A stretch of 64,000 nt of DNA, from contig NZ_FWZX01000009.1 of assembly GCF_900177295.1 (NCBI RefSeq), forward strand, positions 62,001-126,000, in the 5' to 3' direction. Source of the stretch: Tistlia consotensis USBA 355. GTDB taxonomy: Bacteria; Pseudomonadota; Alphaproteobacteria; Kiloniellales; DSM-21159. The stretch's first letter is position 1; each line of letters begins with the position of its first letter. The notes below the pieces were generated by a model. It was given only the letters and a program-made list of their open reading frames with translations. It searched no databases and had not been told where the DNA came from. Positions 23,707 to 32,462 of the stretch are shown one piece after another. The translations under genes and the position numbers were made by a program.

Positions 23707-25532
23707 CGAGATCTTCGGCGCGGGCGCGGGCGCGCCCCTTCGACGATGGAATGCGGAAGCGGAAGGGCCTGCAGGCGGTGCCGACGCCGTCGGATGCCGG
23801 CAGAGCCGTCGCCCGGTCCCGCCTCCAGGTGACCGAAGACGCGCCGCGGGCAGGCGCGGACGCCGGAAAGGGAGTCCCTTCGTGGCGGGACCTGCTCGAC
23901 TACCAGCGCGACGTCTTCGAGCGAACGGTCCTGTTCTGGGACACGCTGCGCCAGCGGGCCGACAACATGCTCGAGCACGAGCGCGCCGGGCTGCCGCCGC
24001 TGCTCGACTTCCGGCACGAGATGCTGATCGACGCGCGACGATTCGAGCGTCCGGCCAACTACGCGCTGCTGCGCATCACGGAGGTCGGCGGAGACTGCTG
24101 GGACGACTGCGTCGACCTCCGCAAGCGGCCGGTCGTCTTCGTCGATCCGCGCGCCGGCCATGGCCCCGGCATCGGCGGGTTCAAGCGCGAGTCCGAGGTC
24201 GGCATGGCGATGCGTGAGGGCCATCCGGTCTATTTCGTGATCTTCTTTCCGGAGCCGGAGCCCGGCCAGACCCTGGCCGACGTGCTCCATGCGCTGCGCC
24301 GCTTCGTCGAGGAGGTCGCGCGGCGCCATCCCGGCAGGCCGCCGGTGCTCTACGGCAACTGCCAGGCCGGCTGGGCCGTGACGCTGCTCTCGGCCGACTG
24401 CGAGGGCCTGGTCGGACCGGCGGTGCTGAACGGCTCACCGCTGTCCTACTGGGCCGGCGAGTCGGGTGTGAACCCGATGCGCATGGCCGGCGGCCTGCTC
24501 GGCGGCGCCTGGCTGGCGCATCTGGCGGCGGACCTCGGGGACGGCCGGTTCGACGGCGCCTGGCTCGCCCAGAACTTCGAGAACCTCAAGCCCGAGAAGG
24601 CGGTCTGGGAGAAGTACGCCCGGCTGTTCGGCGACGTCGACGGCGAGCGCGAGCGCTTCCTCGAGTTCGAGCGCTGGTGGAACGGCTTCTACTTCCTGAG
24701 CCGCGAGGAGATCCTTGCCATCGTCGAGAACCTCTTCGTCGGCAACGAGCTGGAGCAGGGGCGGCTGCGCATCTGCCAGGGCTGCTTCGCCGACCTGCGC
24801 CGCATCCGCAACCCGCTGGTCGTCTTCGCCTCCTACGGCGACAACATCACGCCGCCGCAGCAGGCGCTCGGCTGGATTCCCGCGGTCTATCGCGACACCG
24901 ACGACCTGAAGCGGGCCGGCCAGCGCATCGTCTATCTCACCAACTCGCACGTCGGGCATCTCGGCATCTTCGTCTCCGCCGGCGTGGCGCGCCTGGAGCA
25001 CCGGGCGATCCTCGAGAGCCTGGAGGACGTCGAGGCGCTGCCGCCGGGCCTCTACGAGATGAAGATCGACAATCCGTCCGGCGATCCCGACTGCCACAGG
25101 CCCTCCTACGAGGTCCGATTCGAGCCACGGCGGGTCGAGGATCTCGAGGTCGACTATCCGCGCGAGGCCTTCGAGCGGGTGCGCCGGGTCTCGGAGCTCA
25201 ACGAGACCCTCTACCGGACCTTCGTCAGTCCCTGGATCCAGGCCTGCACGACGCCCTGGAGCGCGGAGCTGCTCAAGTGGCTGCACCCGATGCGGACCAG
25301 CCGCTATCTCGTCTCGGAAGCCTTCAATCCCTGGATGCGCGGCCTCGCATCGCTTGCCGAGGCCGTCGCCGAAGGCCGCGAGCCCCTGCGGCCGGATCAG
25401 CCGCTGCTCGCCCGGGAGCGCGAGGCCTTCGCGGAGGTCGGTCGAGACATCGAACGTCTCCGGGAAGTCCGCGACGCCGCCTGCGAGCGCGCCTTCGGCC
25501 TGCTCTACGGCGACGAAGGAGCTTTGCGATGA
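23703..25532 (+). CDS. DUF3141 alpha/beta-hydrolase-like protein
   Basis: 609 residues from an ATG at 23703 overlapping the preceding stop. After a variable N-terminus, a PHA-synthase/depolymerase-like alpha/beta hydrolase core follows: VVFVDPRAGHGPGIGGFK, VLYGNCQAGWAVTLLSADC (nucleophile elbow GNCQAG with Cys in place of Ser), FASYGDNITPPQQALGW (Asp loop) and NSHVGHLGIFVS (His). This fits DUF3141. The Cys nucleophile resembles PHA synthase. Substrate is unknown. Its place inside a metal-pump/cytochrome operon is notable. Confidence 0.85.
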   Translation: MTRSSARARARPFDDGMRKRKGLQAVPTPSDAGRAVARSRLQVTEDAPRAGADAGKGVPSWRDLLDYQRDVFERTVLFWDTLRQRADNMLEHERAGLPPLLDFRHEMLIDARRFERPANYALLRITEVGGDCWDDCVDLRKRPVVFVDPRAGHGPGIGGFKRESEVGMAMREGHPVYFVIFFPEPEPGQTLADVLHALRRFVEEVARRHPGRPPVLYGNCQAGWAVTLLSADCEGLVGPAVLNGSPLSYWAGESGVNPMRMAGGLLGGAWLAHLAADLGDGRFDGAWLAQNFENLKPEKAVWEKYARLFGDVDGERERFLEFERWWNGFYFLSREEILAIVENLFVGNELEQGRLRICQGCFADLRRIRNPLVVFASYGDNITPPQQALGWIPAVYRDTDDLKRAGQRIVYLTNSHVGHLGIFVSAGVARLEHRAILESLEDVEALPPGLYEMKIDNPSGDPDCHRPSYEVRFEPRRVEDLEVDYPREAFERVRRVSELNETLYRTFVSPWIQACTTPWSAELLKWLHPMRTSRYLVSEAFNPWMRGLASLAEAVAEGREPLRPDQPLLAREREAFAEVGRDIERLREVRDAACERAFGLLYGDEGALR

Positions 25533-25609
25533 CACGCGGGACGGCCGGTCCCGAGCATCACGCCGGTCCGCGCGCGGGCAGGGCCATCAGCAGACAGGGA
25601 TACCGGTGA
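25529..25609 (+). CDS. 26-residue coupled micro-ORF
   Basis: ATG at 25529 overlaps the stop of the DUF3141 gene and has AAGGAG seven bases upstream. The peptide MTRGTAGPEHHAGPRAGRAI (then SRQGYR) ends in a TGA at 25607-25609 that overlaps the ATG of the P-type ATPase. A ribosome could pass through all three. It may only couple translation of the pump to the gene before it. Too short to assign a family. Confidence 0.4.
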   Translation: MTRGTAGPEHHAGPRAGRAISRQGYR

Positions 25610-27774
25610 TGGAAAGGCCCGCTGCTGGCCACGGTACCGGGATGCACGGCGCCGTCGGCCAGGCTGCCGACGCGCCGGCGCCAGGCTCTTCCCGTTCGGG
25701 ACATGCGCATGGACATGGCCACGGCCACGGAGGTCATGGGGGCCATGCCGGGCACGACCACTCGGCGATGGTCGCGGACTTCCGCCGTCGCTTCTGGGTC
25801 TCGCTGGTGCTGACGGTGCCCGTGCTGGCGCTTTCGCCGCTCATCCAGCGCGTGCTCGGCTTCGAGCAGGCCCTGGCCTTTCCGGGCGACGGCTACGTCC
25901 TCTTCGCGCTTTCCTGCGTCGTCTTCTTCTACGGCGGCTGGCCGTTCCTGACAGGGCTCTTCGGCGAGATCGGCAGCCGCCGGCCCGGGATGATGACCCT
26001 GATCGCGCTGGCGATCTCGGTCGCCTTCTTCTACTCCAGCGCGGTGGTCTTCGGGCTCTCGGGGAAGGTCTTCTTCTGGGAGCTGGTGACCCTGATCGAC
26101 ATCATGCTGCTCGGTCACTGGATCGAGATGAAGTCGGTCATGGGCGCCTCGGGCGCGCTGGAGGCGCTGGTCCGCCTGCTGCCGGCGACGGCCCATCGGC
26201 TGGGCGCGGGCGACGCGGTCGAGGAGGTTCCGATCACCGACCTGAAGCCCGGCGACCGGGTGCTGGTCCGGCCGGGCGAGAAGGTCCCCACCGACGGCAT
26301 GATCGTCAAGGGTCGCTCGAGCTTCAACGAGGCGATGCTGACCGGCGAGTCGCGGCCGGTCGAGAAGGGCGAGGGCCAGGAGGCGGTCGGCGGCTCGGCC
26401 AACGGCGAAGGCGCCGTGACCCTGGAAGTGCGCAAGACCGGCGACCAGACCTATCTCAGCCAGGTCATCGACATGGTCCGGCAGGCCCAGGAGACGCGCT
26501 CGCGGACCCAGGACCTGGCGAACCGGGCGGCGCTCTGGCTGACCTACATCGCGCTCTCGGCCGGCGGGGCGACGCTGGTCTTCTGGCTGGCCGCCGGGCG
26601 CGGCTTCGAGTTCTCGCTCGAACGCATGGTCACGGTGATGGTCATCACCTGCCCGCACGCGCTCGGCCTCGCGGTGCCGCTGGTCGTTGCGGTCAGCACG
26701 CGCCTGACCGCCCAGAACGGTCTGCTGATCCGCGACCGTGCCGCCTTCGAGCGGGCGCGCAACCTGCAGGCCGTGCTGTTCGACAAGACCGGCACGCTGA
26801 CCGAGGGCCGCTTCGGCGTCGCGGAAGTGGTCGCGCTGGCCGAGCTGGGCGAGGAGGCGGTGCTGGCCTGGGCCGCCGGCCTGGAGAGCCAGTCCCAGCA
26901 CCCGATCGCCCAGGGCATGGTGCGCGGCGCCGAGGAGCGCGGCGTCGCGCCGAAGCCGGTCGAGGCGTTCAGGAGCCTGACCGGCCAGGGCGCCGAGGCG
27001 ACGATCGAGGGCCGCAGCGTGCGGGTGGTCAGCCCGGGCTATCTGCGCGAGCACGGGTTGAGCGTCGACGACGGAGCGGTGCGCAAGCTCGCCGAGGAGG
27101 GCAACACCGTCGTCTACCTGCTGCTCGACGACCGGCCGGTCGGCGCCATCGCGCTCGCCGACGTCGTCCGCCCGGAATCCTACGAGGCGGTCTCGCGCCT
27201 CAAGGCGATGGGTATCCAGTGCATGATGGTGACCGGCGACGCGGCGCCGGTCGCGAAGTCGGTGGCGGCCAAGCTCGGGCTCGACGACTACTTCGCCGAA
27301 GTCCTGCCGCACCAGAAGGTCGAGAAGGTTCGCGAGGTCAAGGCGCGGAGCCTGACCGTCGCGATGATCGGCGACGGCGTCAACGACGCGCCGGCCCTGG
27401 TCGAATCGGACCTCGGCATCGCCATCGGCGCCGGCACCGAGGTGGCCATCGAGTCGGCCGACGTGGTGCTGGTGCGCAGCGACCCGCGCGACGTCTTCGC
27501 GATCCTGGCGCTGTCGCGCGCGACCTACGGCAAGATGATCCAGAACCTGCTGTGGGCGACCGGCTACAACGCCTTCGCGATCCCGCTCGCCGCCGGCGTC
27601 GCCATCACCTGGGGCATCCTGCTGACCCCCGCGTTCGGCGCCGCGCTGATGTCGCTCAGCACGGTCATCGTCGCGATCAACGCGAAGCTGCTGGAGCGCG
27701 CCAGGCGGCTCGTCGCGAGCACCGGCGAGTCCTCTGCGCGACCAGCGGCCGCGACGGGAGGAGCGGCGGCATGA
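25609..27774 (+). CDS. P1B-type metal ATPase with CPH motif (CopB class, P1B-3)
   Basis: 721 residues. The N-terminus is His-rich (HAHGHGHGHGGHGGHAGHDH) and lacks HMA domains. The membrane metal site is Cys348-Pro-His350 (MVITCPHALG), which marks the P1B-3 subgroup linked to Cu(II)/Cu(I) or Ag export. TGES and the phosphorylated Asp392 in DKTGTLTEG are intact, as is MIGDGVNDAPAL. It pumps metal out of the cytoplasm using ATP. It sits in the operon with YHS, DUF5676, DUF3141 and two cytochromes c, so it may serve cytochrome or oxidase metal supply as well as resistance. Confidence 0.92.
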   Translation: MERPAAGHGTGMHGAVGQAADAPAPGSSRSGHAHGHGHGHGGHGGHAGHDHSAMVADFRRRFWVSLVLTVPVLALSPLIQRVLGFEQALAFPGDGYVLFALSCVVFFYGGWPFLTGLFGEIGSRRPGMMTLIALAISVAFFYSSAVVFGLSGKVFFWELVTLIDIMLLGHWIEMKSVMGASGALEALVRLLPATAHRLGAGDAVEEVPITDLKPGDRVLVRPGEKVPTDGMIVKGRSSFNEAMLTGESRPVEKGEGQEAVGGSANGEGAVTLEVRKTGDQTYLSQVIDMVRQAQETRSRTQDLANRAALWLTYIALSAGGATLVFWLAAGRGFEFSLERMVTVMVITCPHALGLAVPLVVAVSTRLTAQNGLLIRDRAAFERARNLQAVLFDKTGTLTEGRFGVAEVVALAELGEEAVLAWAAGLESQSQHPIAQGMVRGAEERGVAPKPVEAFRSLTGQGAEATIEGRSVRVVSPGYLREHGLSVDDGAVRKLAEEGNTVVYLLLDDRPVGAIALADVVRPESYEAVSRLKAMGIQCMMVTGDAAPVAKSVAAKLGLDDYFAEVLPHQKVEKVREVKARSLTVAMIGDGVNDAPALVESDLGIAIGAGTEVAIESADVVLVRSDPRDVFAILALSRATYGKMIQNLLWATGYNAFAIPLAAGVAITWGILLTPAFGAALMSLSTVIVAINAKLLERARRLVASTGESSARPAAATGGAAA

Positions 27775-28208
27775 GCGTCTCGAAGGATCTTCCGAAGTAC
27801 CTGGTCGTGGTGGTGCTCGCCGGCGGGCTGGGTGCCTGGCTGTGGCACGTCGCCGTCCCCGATCGGCCGGGTCGCGGCACGGTCGTGGCGGTCAAGGTTC
27901 CCGAGCTTTCCTGGATGGCGAAGCGGGGCAAGGTCGCTTTCGATTCGGTCTGCGCCGCCTGCCATGGAGCGAACGCCGCCGGCAGCGACAAGGGGCCGCC
28001 GCTGGTCCACCAGATCTACAACCCCGGCCACCATCCCGACACGGCCTTCTTCCGGGCGGTCCGCTCGGGCGCGCCGCAGCACCACTGGCGGTTCGGCGCC
28101 ATGCCGCCCCAGCCGCAGGTCACGCAGGAGCAGATCACCGACATCATCCAGTACATCCGCGAGCTGCAGCTCGCGAACGGCATCACCTGGCAGCCTCACA
28201 ACATGTGA
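27771..28208 (+). CDS. membrane-anchored cytochrome c
   Basis: 145 residues, starting on the stop of the ATPase gene (ATGA). An N-terminal helix (YLVVVVLAGGLGAWLWHV) anchors a class I heme domain with Cys61-Ala-Ala-Cys64-His65 and a probable axial Met111 in GAMPPQ. The C-terminal helix TDIIQYIRELQLANGI is typical. It carries electrons at the periplasmic side. A cytochrome fused into a metal pump operon suggests linkage of metal oxidation state or oxidase supply, which is inference. Confidence 0.88.
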   Translation: MSVSKDLPKYLVVVVLAGGLGAWLWHVAVPDRPGRGTVVAVKVPELSWMAKRGKVAFDSVCAACHGANAAGSDKGPPLVHQIYNPGHHPDTAFFRAVRSGAPQHHWRFGAMPPQPQVTQEQITDIIQYIRELQLANGITWQPHNM

Positions 28209-28227
28209 GCGACGGGAGCAGCAGCCC

Positions 28228-28815
28228 ATGCGCATCGCACCGATCCGGGAAGGGACTGCGCCCTGGTACCTGAAGCCCTTCTTCTGGAACCAGCGCCGCA
28301 AGTATGGGCGGGCGCTCGACGCCGCGCTGCTCTGGGCGCGCGCGCCGCGGCTGTTCCTCGGCGTCGCGCTGCTCTACGGCATGATCGACCGGCGCGCCTC
28401 GCCGATCGAGCCGGCCCTGCGCTCGCTGGTCACGGTGCGGGTCTCGCAGCTCAACGGCTGCGCCTTCTGCGTCGACATCAACTCGGCGACGCTGCTCAAG
28501 CGCGGCGCCAGCCTCGACAAAGTCGCCGCGCTGCCGGCCTGGCGGGACAGCCCGCTGTTCAACGACCGCGAACGGGTCGCGCTCGACTATGCGGAGGCGG
28601 TGACGCTCTCCGGAACCGAGCCGACCGAGGCCCAGTTCGCCGCCCTGCGGGGTCAGTTCGCCGACGATGCCGTCGTCGAGTTGACCGGCCTGATCGCCTT
28701 CCAGAACCTGTCGAGCAAGTTCAACGCCGCGCTCGGCGTGCCGCCCCAGGGCTTCTGTGCGTTGCCGCCGAGCCCGGGCGGCTCCGGCGAGCGCCACGAA
28801 AGGACCGGAGCATGA
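28228..28815 (+). CDS. carboxymuconolactone decarboxylase/AhpD-like protein
   Basis: 195 residues. The all-helical core has QLNGCAFCVDINSATLLKRG, with the CxxC and downstream His-like position of the AhpD/CMD family, and YAEAVTLSGTEPTEAQFAAL. Members with CxxC act as disulfide or peroxide reductases. The N-terminus (APWYLKPFFWNQRRKYG) resembles CMD proteins found near cytochromes. GGGAG lies upstream of the ATG at 28228. It sits between two cytochrome c genes. Confidence 0.85.
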   Translation: MRIAPIREGTAPWYLKPFFWNQRRKYGRALDAALLWARAPRLFLGVALLYGMIDRRASPIEPALRSLVTVRVSQLNGCAFCVDINSATLLKRGASLDKVAALPAWRDSPLFNDRERVALDYAEAVTLSGTEPTEAQFAALRGQFADDAVVELTGLIAFQNLSSKFNAALGVPPQGFCALPPSPGGSGERHERTGA

Positions 28816-28834
28816 TCCATCAAGGGAGGATGCA

Positions 28835-29386
28835 ATGAAGATCACGCCGATGTCGGTACTGGCTGCGGCGCTCGCGTTGCTCGCGTCGCCGGTCGAGCCC
28901 GCGCATGCCGCGGGCGATACTCAGATGGGCGGCCAGGGATCCGGGATGATGGGTCAGGGCATGACCGGCCAGGGATCCGGAATGCAGGGCCAGGGCATGA
29001 CCGGGCAGGGTATGACCGGCCAGGGCAAGATGGCCCCGGGGTTGATGATGCCGAACATGGACCCCTCGCGCGGGCGACAGCTGTTCGCGAGCAAGGGCTG
29101 CGTCGTCTGCCATTCGATCAACGGCGTCGGCGGCGAGGATGCGCCGGCGCTCGACGCCTCGACCATGACGATGCCGATGAACCCCTTCGAGTTCTCGGCG
29201 AGGATGTGGGACGGCGCCGAGGCGATGGTCGCCATGCAGCGCGAGGAGCTCGGCGAGCCGATCCACCTGACCGGCCAGGAGCTCGCCGACATCATCGCCT
29301 TCGTGCACAACGAGGCGGAGCAGAAGCGCTTCTCCAAGGACGACATCCCGCCGCGGATCAAGAAGCTGATGGAGAAGGACGAATAG
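28835..29386 (+). CDS. exported cytochrome c with Gly/Gln/Met repeats
   Basis: 183 residues with a signal peptide (SVLAAALALLASPVEPAHAA). Residues about 30-70 repeat MTGQG and GSGMMGQG, giving a Met-rich linker that could bind copper. The heme motif is Cys89-Val-Val-Cys92-His93. Later segments MTMPMNPFEFSARMWDGAEA and GQELADIIAFVHNEAEQKRF are typical of class I cytochromes. GGGAGGA is ahead of the ATG. It ends the operon that starts at the YHS gene. Confidence 0.88.
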   Translation: MKITPMSVLAAALALLASPVEPAHAAGDTQMGGQGSGMMGQGMTGQGSGMQGQGMTGQGMTGQGKMAPGLMMPNMDPSRGRQLFASKGCVVCHSINGVGGEDAPALDASTMTMPMNPFEFSARMWDGAEAMVAMQREELGEPIHLTGQELADIIAFVHNEAEQKRFSKDDIPPRIKKLMEKDE

Positions 29387-29471
29387 TCCCTCGTTCCCCA
29401 CTCCGGGCGAGCCGCCGTTCCCGCCGAAACGGCGTCGGGCGGCGGCCGGTCAGGCCAAGAGGAGAAGAAAC

Positions 29472-30170
29472 ATGCAAGCCCGAGACGTGATGCAGAGCAG
29501 GGTGATCACGGTCGCGCCGGAGACCCACGTTCGCGACATCGCCGCGCGCCTGCTGGACAGCCGGATCAGCGCCGTTCCCGTCGTCGACGAGGCCGGCCGG
29601 CTGCTGGGCATCGTCAGCGAGGGCGACCTGATGCGACGGCCGGAGTCCGGCACCGAGAGGCACCCCTCCTGGTGGCTCCGTCTGCTCGGCAATCCGGACG
29701 ACCGGCCGATCGCCTACATCAAGTCGCATGGCGCCCATGCTGCCGAAGTGATGACCCGCGACGTCATCTCGGTCGGCGAGGACGCCACTCTGGAACAGAT
29801 CGCCGATACCCTCGAGCGGCATCGCATCAAGCGCGTTCCGGTGCTTCGCGACGGCAAGCTCGTCGGCATCGTCAGCCGCGCCGACCTGCTCCACGGGCTC
29901 GTCGCCCGACAGGCTTCACCCGCGCCGAGCAAGGACGACCGGATGCTGAAGGCGGAGGTCGAGAAGGCGATCCAGGAGGCCGGCGCGGGGCCAACCTTTC
30001 TGAGCGTGGTCGTGGCGGGCGGCACGGTCCATCTCTGGGGCGCCGTCGAGACCGCGGCCGAGAAGCAGGCGGCACGCATCGCCGCGGAAGGGGTGCCCGG
30101 CGTCCGGGCCGTGCGCGACGAGATCGGCGTCCTGCCACCCGTGGTCCGCTCCGTCATGTGGGCCGAATGA
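29472..30170 (+). CDS. CBS-CBS-BON domain protein
   Basis: 232 residues. CBS1 (MQARDVMQSRVITVAPETHV...AGRLLGIVSEGDLMR), CBS2 (VMTRDVISVGEDATLEQIAD...GKLVGIVSRADLL) and a BON domain (VEKAIQEAGAG...VHLWGAVETAAEK) are clear. CBS pairs bind adenine nucleotides and report energy charge. BON is usually a membrane or phospholipid-binding module. GAGGAGAAGA precedes the ATG. It is a paralogue of the protein at 53795. Likely soluble, and probably a stress protein. Confidence 0.88.
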   Translation: MQARDVMQSRVITVAPETHVRDIAARLLDSRISAVPVVDEAGRLLGIVSEGDLMRRPESGTERHPSWWLRLLGNPDDRPIAYIKSHGAHAAEVMTRDVISVGEDATLEQIADTLERHRIKRVPVLRDGKLVGIVSRADLLHGLVARQASPAPSKDDRMLKAEVEKAIQEAGAGPTFLSVVVAGGTVHLWGAVETAAEKQAARIAAEGVPGVRAVRDEIGVLPPVVRSVMWAE

Positions 30171-30207
30171 ACCAGGGGAGCGAACGGCCCGTAGGTCGAG
30201 GAAAGCC

Positions 30208-31227
30208 ATGGAGATCACTGCTTTCGAAGCCGAGCCGCGCGAGGCGCCCGCGTTCGAGGTGCTGAAACCGTCGAACGAGCTGCAGCTGGTCGCCGAGCCG
30301 TTGCGCCCCGAGACCGCCGGGCGCTTCGCCGAGGCCGAGGTCGTCTCGACCTTCATCTACTCCGACCTCGGCCGGCGCACGCTGGAGAAGCTACCGGCGC
30401 TGAAGCTGATCGCGACCCGATCGACCGGCTTCGACCATGTCGACACGGCCTTCTGCGCGGAACGCGGAATCACGATCTGCAACGTGCCGAGCTACGGCGA
30501 GAACACCGTCGCCGAGCACGTTTTCGCGCTGCTGCTGGCGCTCAGCCACCGTCTGGTCGAGGGCGTCGAGCGCGCCCGCTCCGGCCGCTTCTCGCCGGAA
30601 GGGCTGCAAGGCTTCGACCTCGCCGGCAAGCGGCTCGGCGTGATCGGCGCCGGCAGCATCGGCCGCCACGTCGTGCGCATCGCCAGGGGCTTCGGCATGG
30701 AGGTACTGGTCCACGACCCGGCCACCGACCCGGCGCTCGCGGCTCGGCTCGGCTTCCGCTACGCCGAGCTCGACGAGCTGCTGGCCATGGCCGATGTCAT
30801 CTCGTTGCACGTGCCGGCGATGCCAGCGACCCGGCACCTGCTGTCGGCCGAGGCCTTCCGGCGCATGAAGGACGGGGTCGTGATCATCAATACGGCGCGC
30901 GGCAGCCTGATCGACCCGCGCGCGCTGATCGAGGCGCTGCGCTCCGGCAAGGTCGCCGGCGCCGGCCTCGGCATGCTTCCCGACGAGCCGCTGATCCGCG
31001 AGGAGGCCGAGCTGATCTGCTCGATCTTCTGCGACAGGCACGACCTGCGAGACTTGGTCGCCGACCACGTGCTCCTGAGGATGCCGAACGTCGTCGTCAC
31101 CCCGCACAGTGCATTCAACACCCGCGAGGCCGTCGGCCGGATCGTCGAGACGACGGTCGCGAACATCGAGGCCTTCGCCGAGGGACGGCCGCGCAACGTC
31201 GTGCCCGCACGGCCGATGCCGGGCTAG
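30208..31227 (+). CDS. D-isomer 2-hydroxyacid dehydrogenase (D-lactate dehydrogenase-like)
   Basis: 339 residues. The NAD site is LGVIGAGSIGRHVVRIA (GxGxxG), with the catalytic Arg in INTARGSLIDPRAL, Glu in LPDEP and His in VTPHSAFN. ATRSTGFDHVDTAFCAERGI is typical of D-LDH. It would interconvert pyruvate and D-lactate or a related pair and regenerate NAD+ under low oxygen, which fits the surrounding stress genes. It starts 37 bases after the CBS-BON gene, so both are likely one unit. Confidence 0.88.
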   Translation: MEITAFEAEPREAPAFEVLKPSNELQLVAEPLRPETAGRFAEAEVVSTFIYSDLGRRTLEKLPALKLIATRSTGFDHVDTAFCAERGITICNVPSYGENTVAEHVFALLLALSHRLVEGVERARSGRFSPEGLQGFDLAGKRLGVIGAGSIGRHVVRIARGFGMEVLVHDPATDPALAARLGFRYAELDELLAMADVISLHVPAMPATRHLLSAEAFRRMKDGVVIINTARGSLIDPRALIEALRSGKVAGAGLGMLPDEPLIREEAELICSIFCDRHDLRDLVADHVLLRMPNVVVTPHSAFNTREAVGRIVETTVANIEAFAEGRPRNVVPARPMPG

Positions 31228-31400
31228 GCGAGGCGACCGGGTCGTCGACGCTGCCGAGGGTCCCATGCGCAAGCAGGCGAAAGCGGATCCCTGATTGCGC
31301 TCGCCTGCTTCCTCTCCGATCGGCCGCGACCTTGTTGCCAAGCCGGCGGCTGCGGCGCAGGCTTCCGTCATTCGAGAAGTCCCGGAAGGGAACACTCGAC

Positions 31401-32201
31401 ATGGGGAAAAGCCGCGGGCCGATTGCGGCCAAGGCTTCGGCGCCGGCGATCGTCGCTGCGGCTCTGCTGTTCGCGGCGAGCGCCGTCGCGGCCGGGGCCG
31501 ACCCTCGCGATCAGGTGGCGGCGCTGCAGCAGGACAGCCGAACGGTCGCCCTGTCGGACAGGCTGCTCGTCAATATCGATGCCGCCGTCCGCTACGTCTT
31601 TCCCTCGAAATGCGAGGCGGAAGGCGAGAGTGAGCTGGTCGCGCTCGCCTATTCCTCGAATCTCGAGGAATCCTACGTCTTCGTGCCGGCTCTATGCCTG
31701 TGGATCGAGACGGGCTATGGCGAGACCAGAAGCACCGTGCTCTTCGACAAGGCCTTCTTCGACGAGATCGTCCGGCAGTTCGACCAGCTGGTCGTCTATC
31801 ATCTGCACCCGGGGTTTCACGAGACGATCGAGAATTACTTCCCCGCCTTTCAAGATCTCATCACCATGACGCTGATCGACGCCGAGCTCGTCGGCAGACC
31901 GGCTGTCCACATCGAGCATCGCGCGGTGACACCGTTGTCGGTCATCGACTACCGCCTTGCCGACACGGCAGGAGCCATGCGGCTGCTGAAGAAGTATGCC
32001 GACCTGGGGCTGGCCGGTTCTGCCGTGCAGAACCTCGCCTACGAGTACAATCGAAGGGGCCACGTGGAAAGCTACCTGAGAGGCGTCGAGGCCTGCGCGG
32101 AGCGGGCCGCCCTTGATCCGGGCGGCCTCGACCGGTGCCCGCAGGTGAGGACGGATCTCTTCGTGCTGAGCATCAGGCGGGTTCGATCGCCGGGACAGTG
32201 A
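31401..32201 (+). CDS. exported hypothetical protein
   Basis: 266 residues from an ATG at 31401 with GGAAGGG upstream. A signal peptide (KASAPAIVAAALLFAASAVA) is followed by a folded, Cys-containing domain (VRYVFPSKCEAEGESELVAL; FVPALCLWIETGYGETRSTV; VVYHLHPGFHETIENYFPAF). Four Cys are spread so that two disulfides are possible. No family is recognised. It is the last gene before the copZ-csoR-copA operon. Confidence 0.65.
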   Translation: MGKSRGPIAAKASAPAIVAAALLFAASAVAAGADPRDQVAALQQDSRTVALSDRLLVNIDAAVRYVFPSKCEAEGESELVALAYSSNLEESYVFVPALCLWIETGYGETRSTVLFDKAFFDEIVRQFDQLVVYHLHPGFHETIENYFPAFQDLITMTLIDAELVGRPAVHIEHRAVTPLSVIDYRLADTAGAMRLLKKYADLGLAGSAVQNLAYEYNRRGHVESYLRGVEACAERAALDPGGLDRCPQVRTDLFVLSIRRVRSPGQ

Positions 32202-32375
32202 CGTGTCTCGCCCGGCCTCTCGAAGCGGAGCAACGCCCTGCCCGAGAATGTGCGACGGCTCGCGGAACGGCCTCGATGTCGATGAGGAGGGTTCCGCAAA
32301 GTCGGTCGGAACTCGCTCCACCGTGGCCGCCCTGCGCCGCGGTTGCGGTCGCATCGACGCATCCGGGGCGTTGCC

Positions 32376-32404
32376 TTGACATCGCGCTGCCCGCACCTCA
32401 TTTT
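32376..32404 (+). promoter_or_regulatory. promoter of the copZ-csoR-copA operon
   Basis: TTGACA (32376-32381) and CATTTT (32399-32404) are 17 bases apart, as in a housekeeping promoter. A 17-base spacer argues against a MerR/CueR-type promoter, which needs 19-20. The expected start near 32411 falls on the operator. Confidence 0.6.
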
Positions 32405-32410
32405 GGAGTA

Positions 32411-32437
32411 GAGACCCCACCCCAGGTGGGATGGGAT
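32411..32437. promoter_or_regulatory. CsoR-type operator
   Basis: CCCACC (32416-32421) and GGTGGG (32425-32430) form an inverted repeat with a 3-base centre, flanked by C- and G-tracts (GACCCC before, ATGGG after). CsoR operators have this look. It covers the expected transcription start, as a repressor site should. The csoR gene itself is in this operon. Confidence 0.65.
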
Positions 32438-32462
32438 GATTCAAGACAAAGGAGAAGTCTCG

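Noticed and set aside
25558-27312. 584-codon minus-strand frame
   Set aside because: Antisense to the CPH ATPase. No motifs and a composition typical of reversed GC-rich codons.
32376-32404. MerR/CueR-type promoter for copZ
   Set aside because: The spacer is 17 bases, not the 19-20 of MerR promoters, and a CsoR-type operator and gene explain control better.
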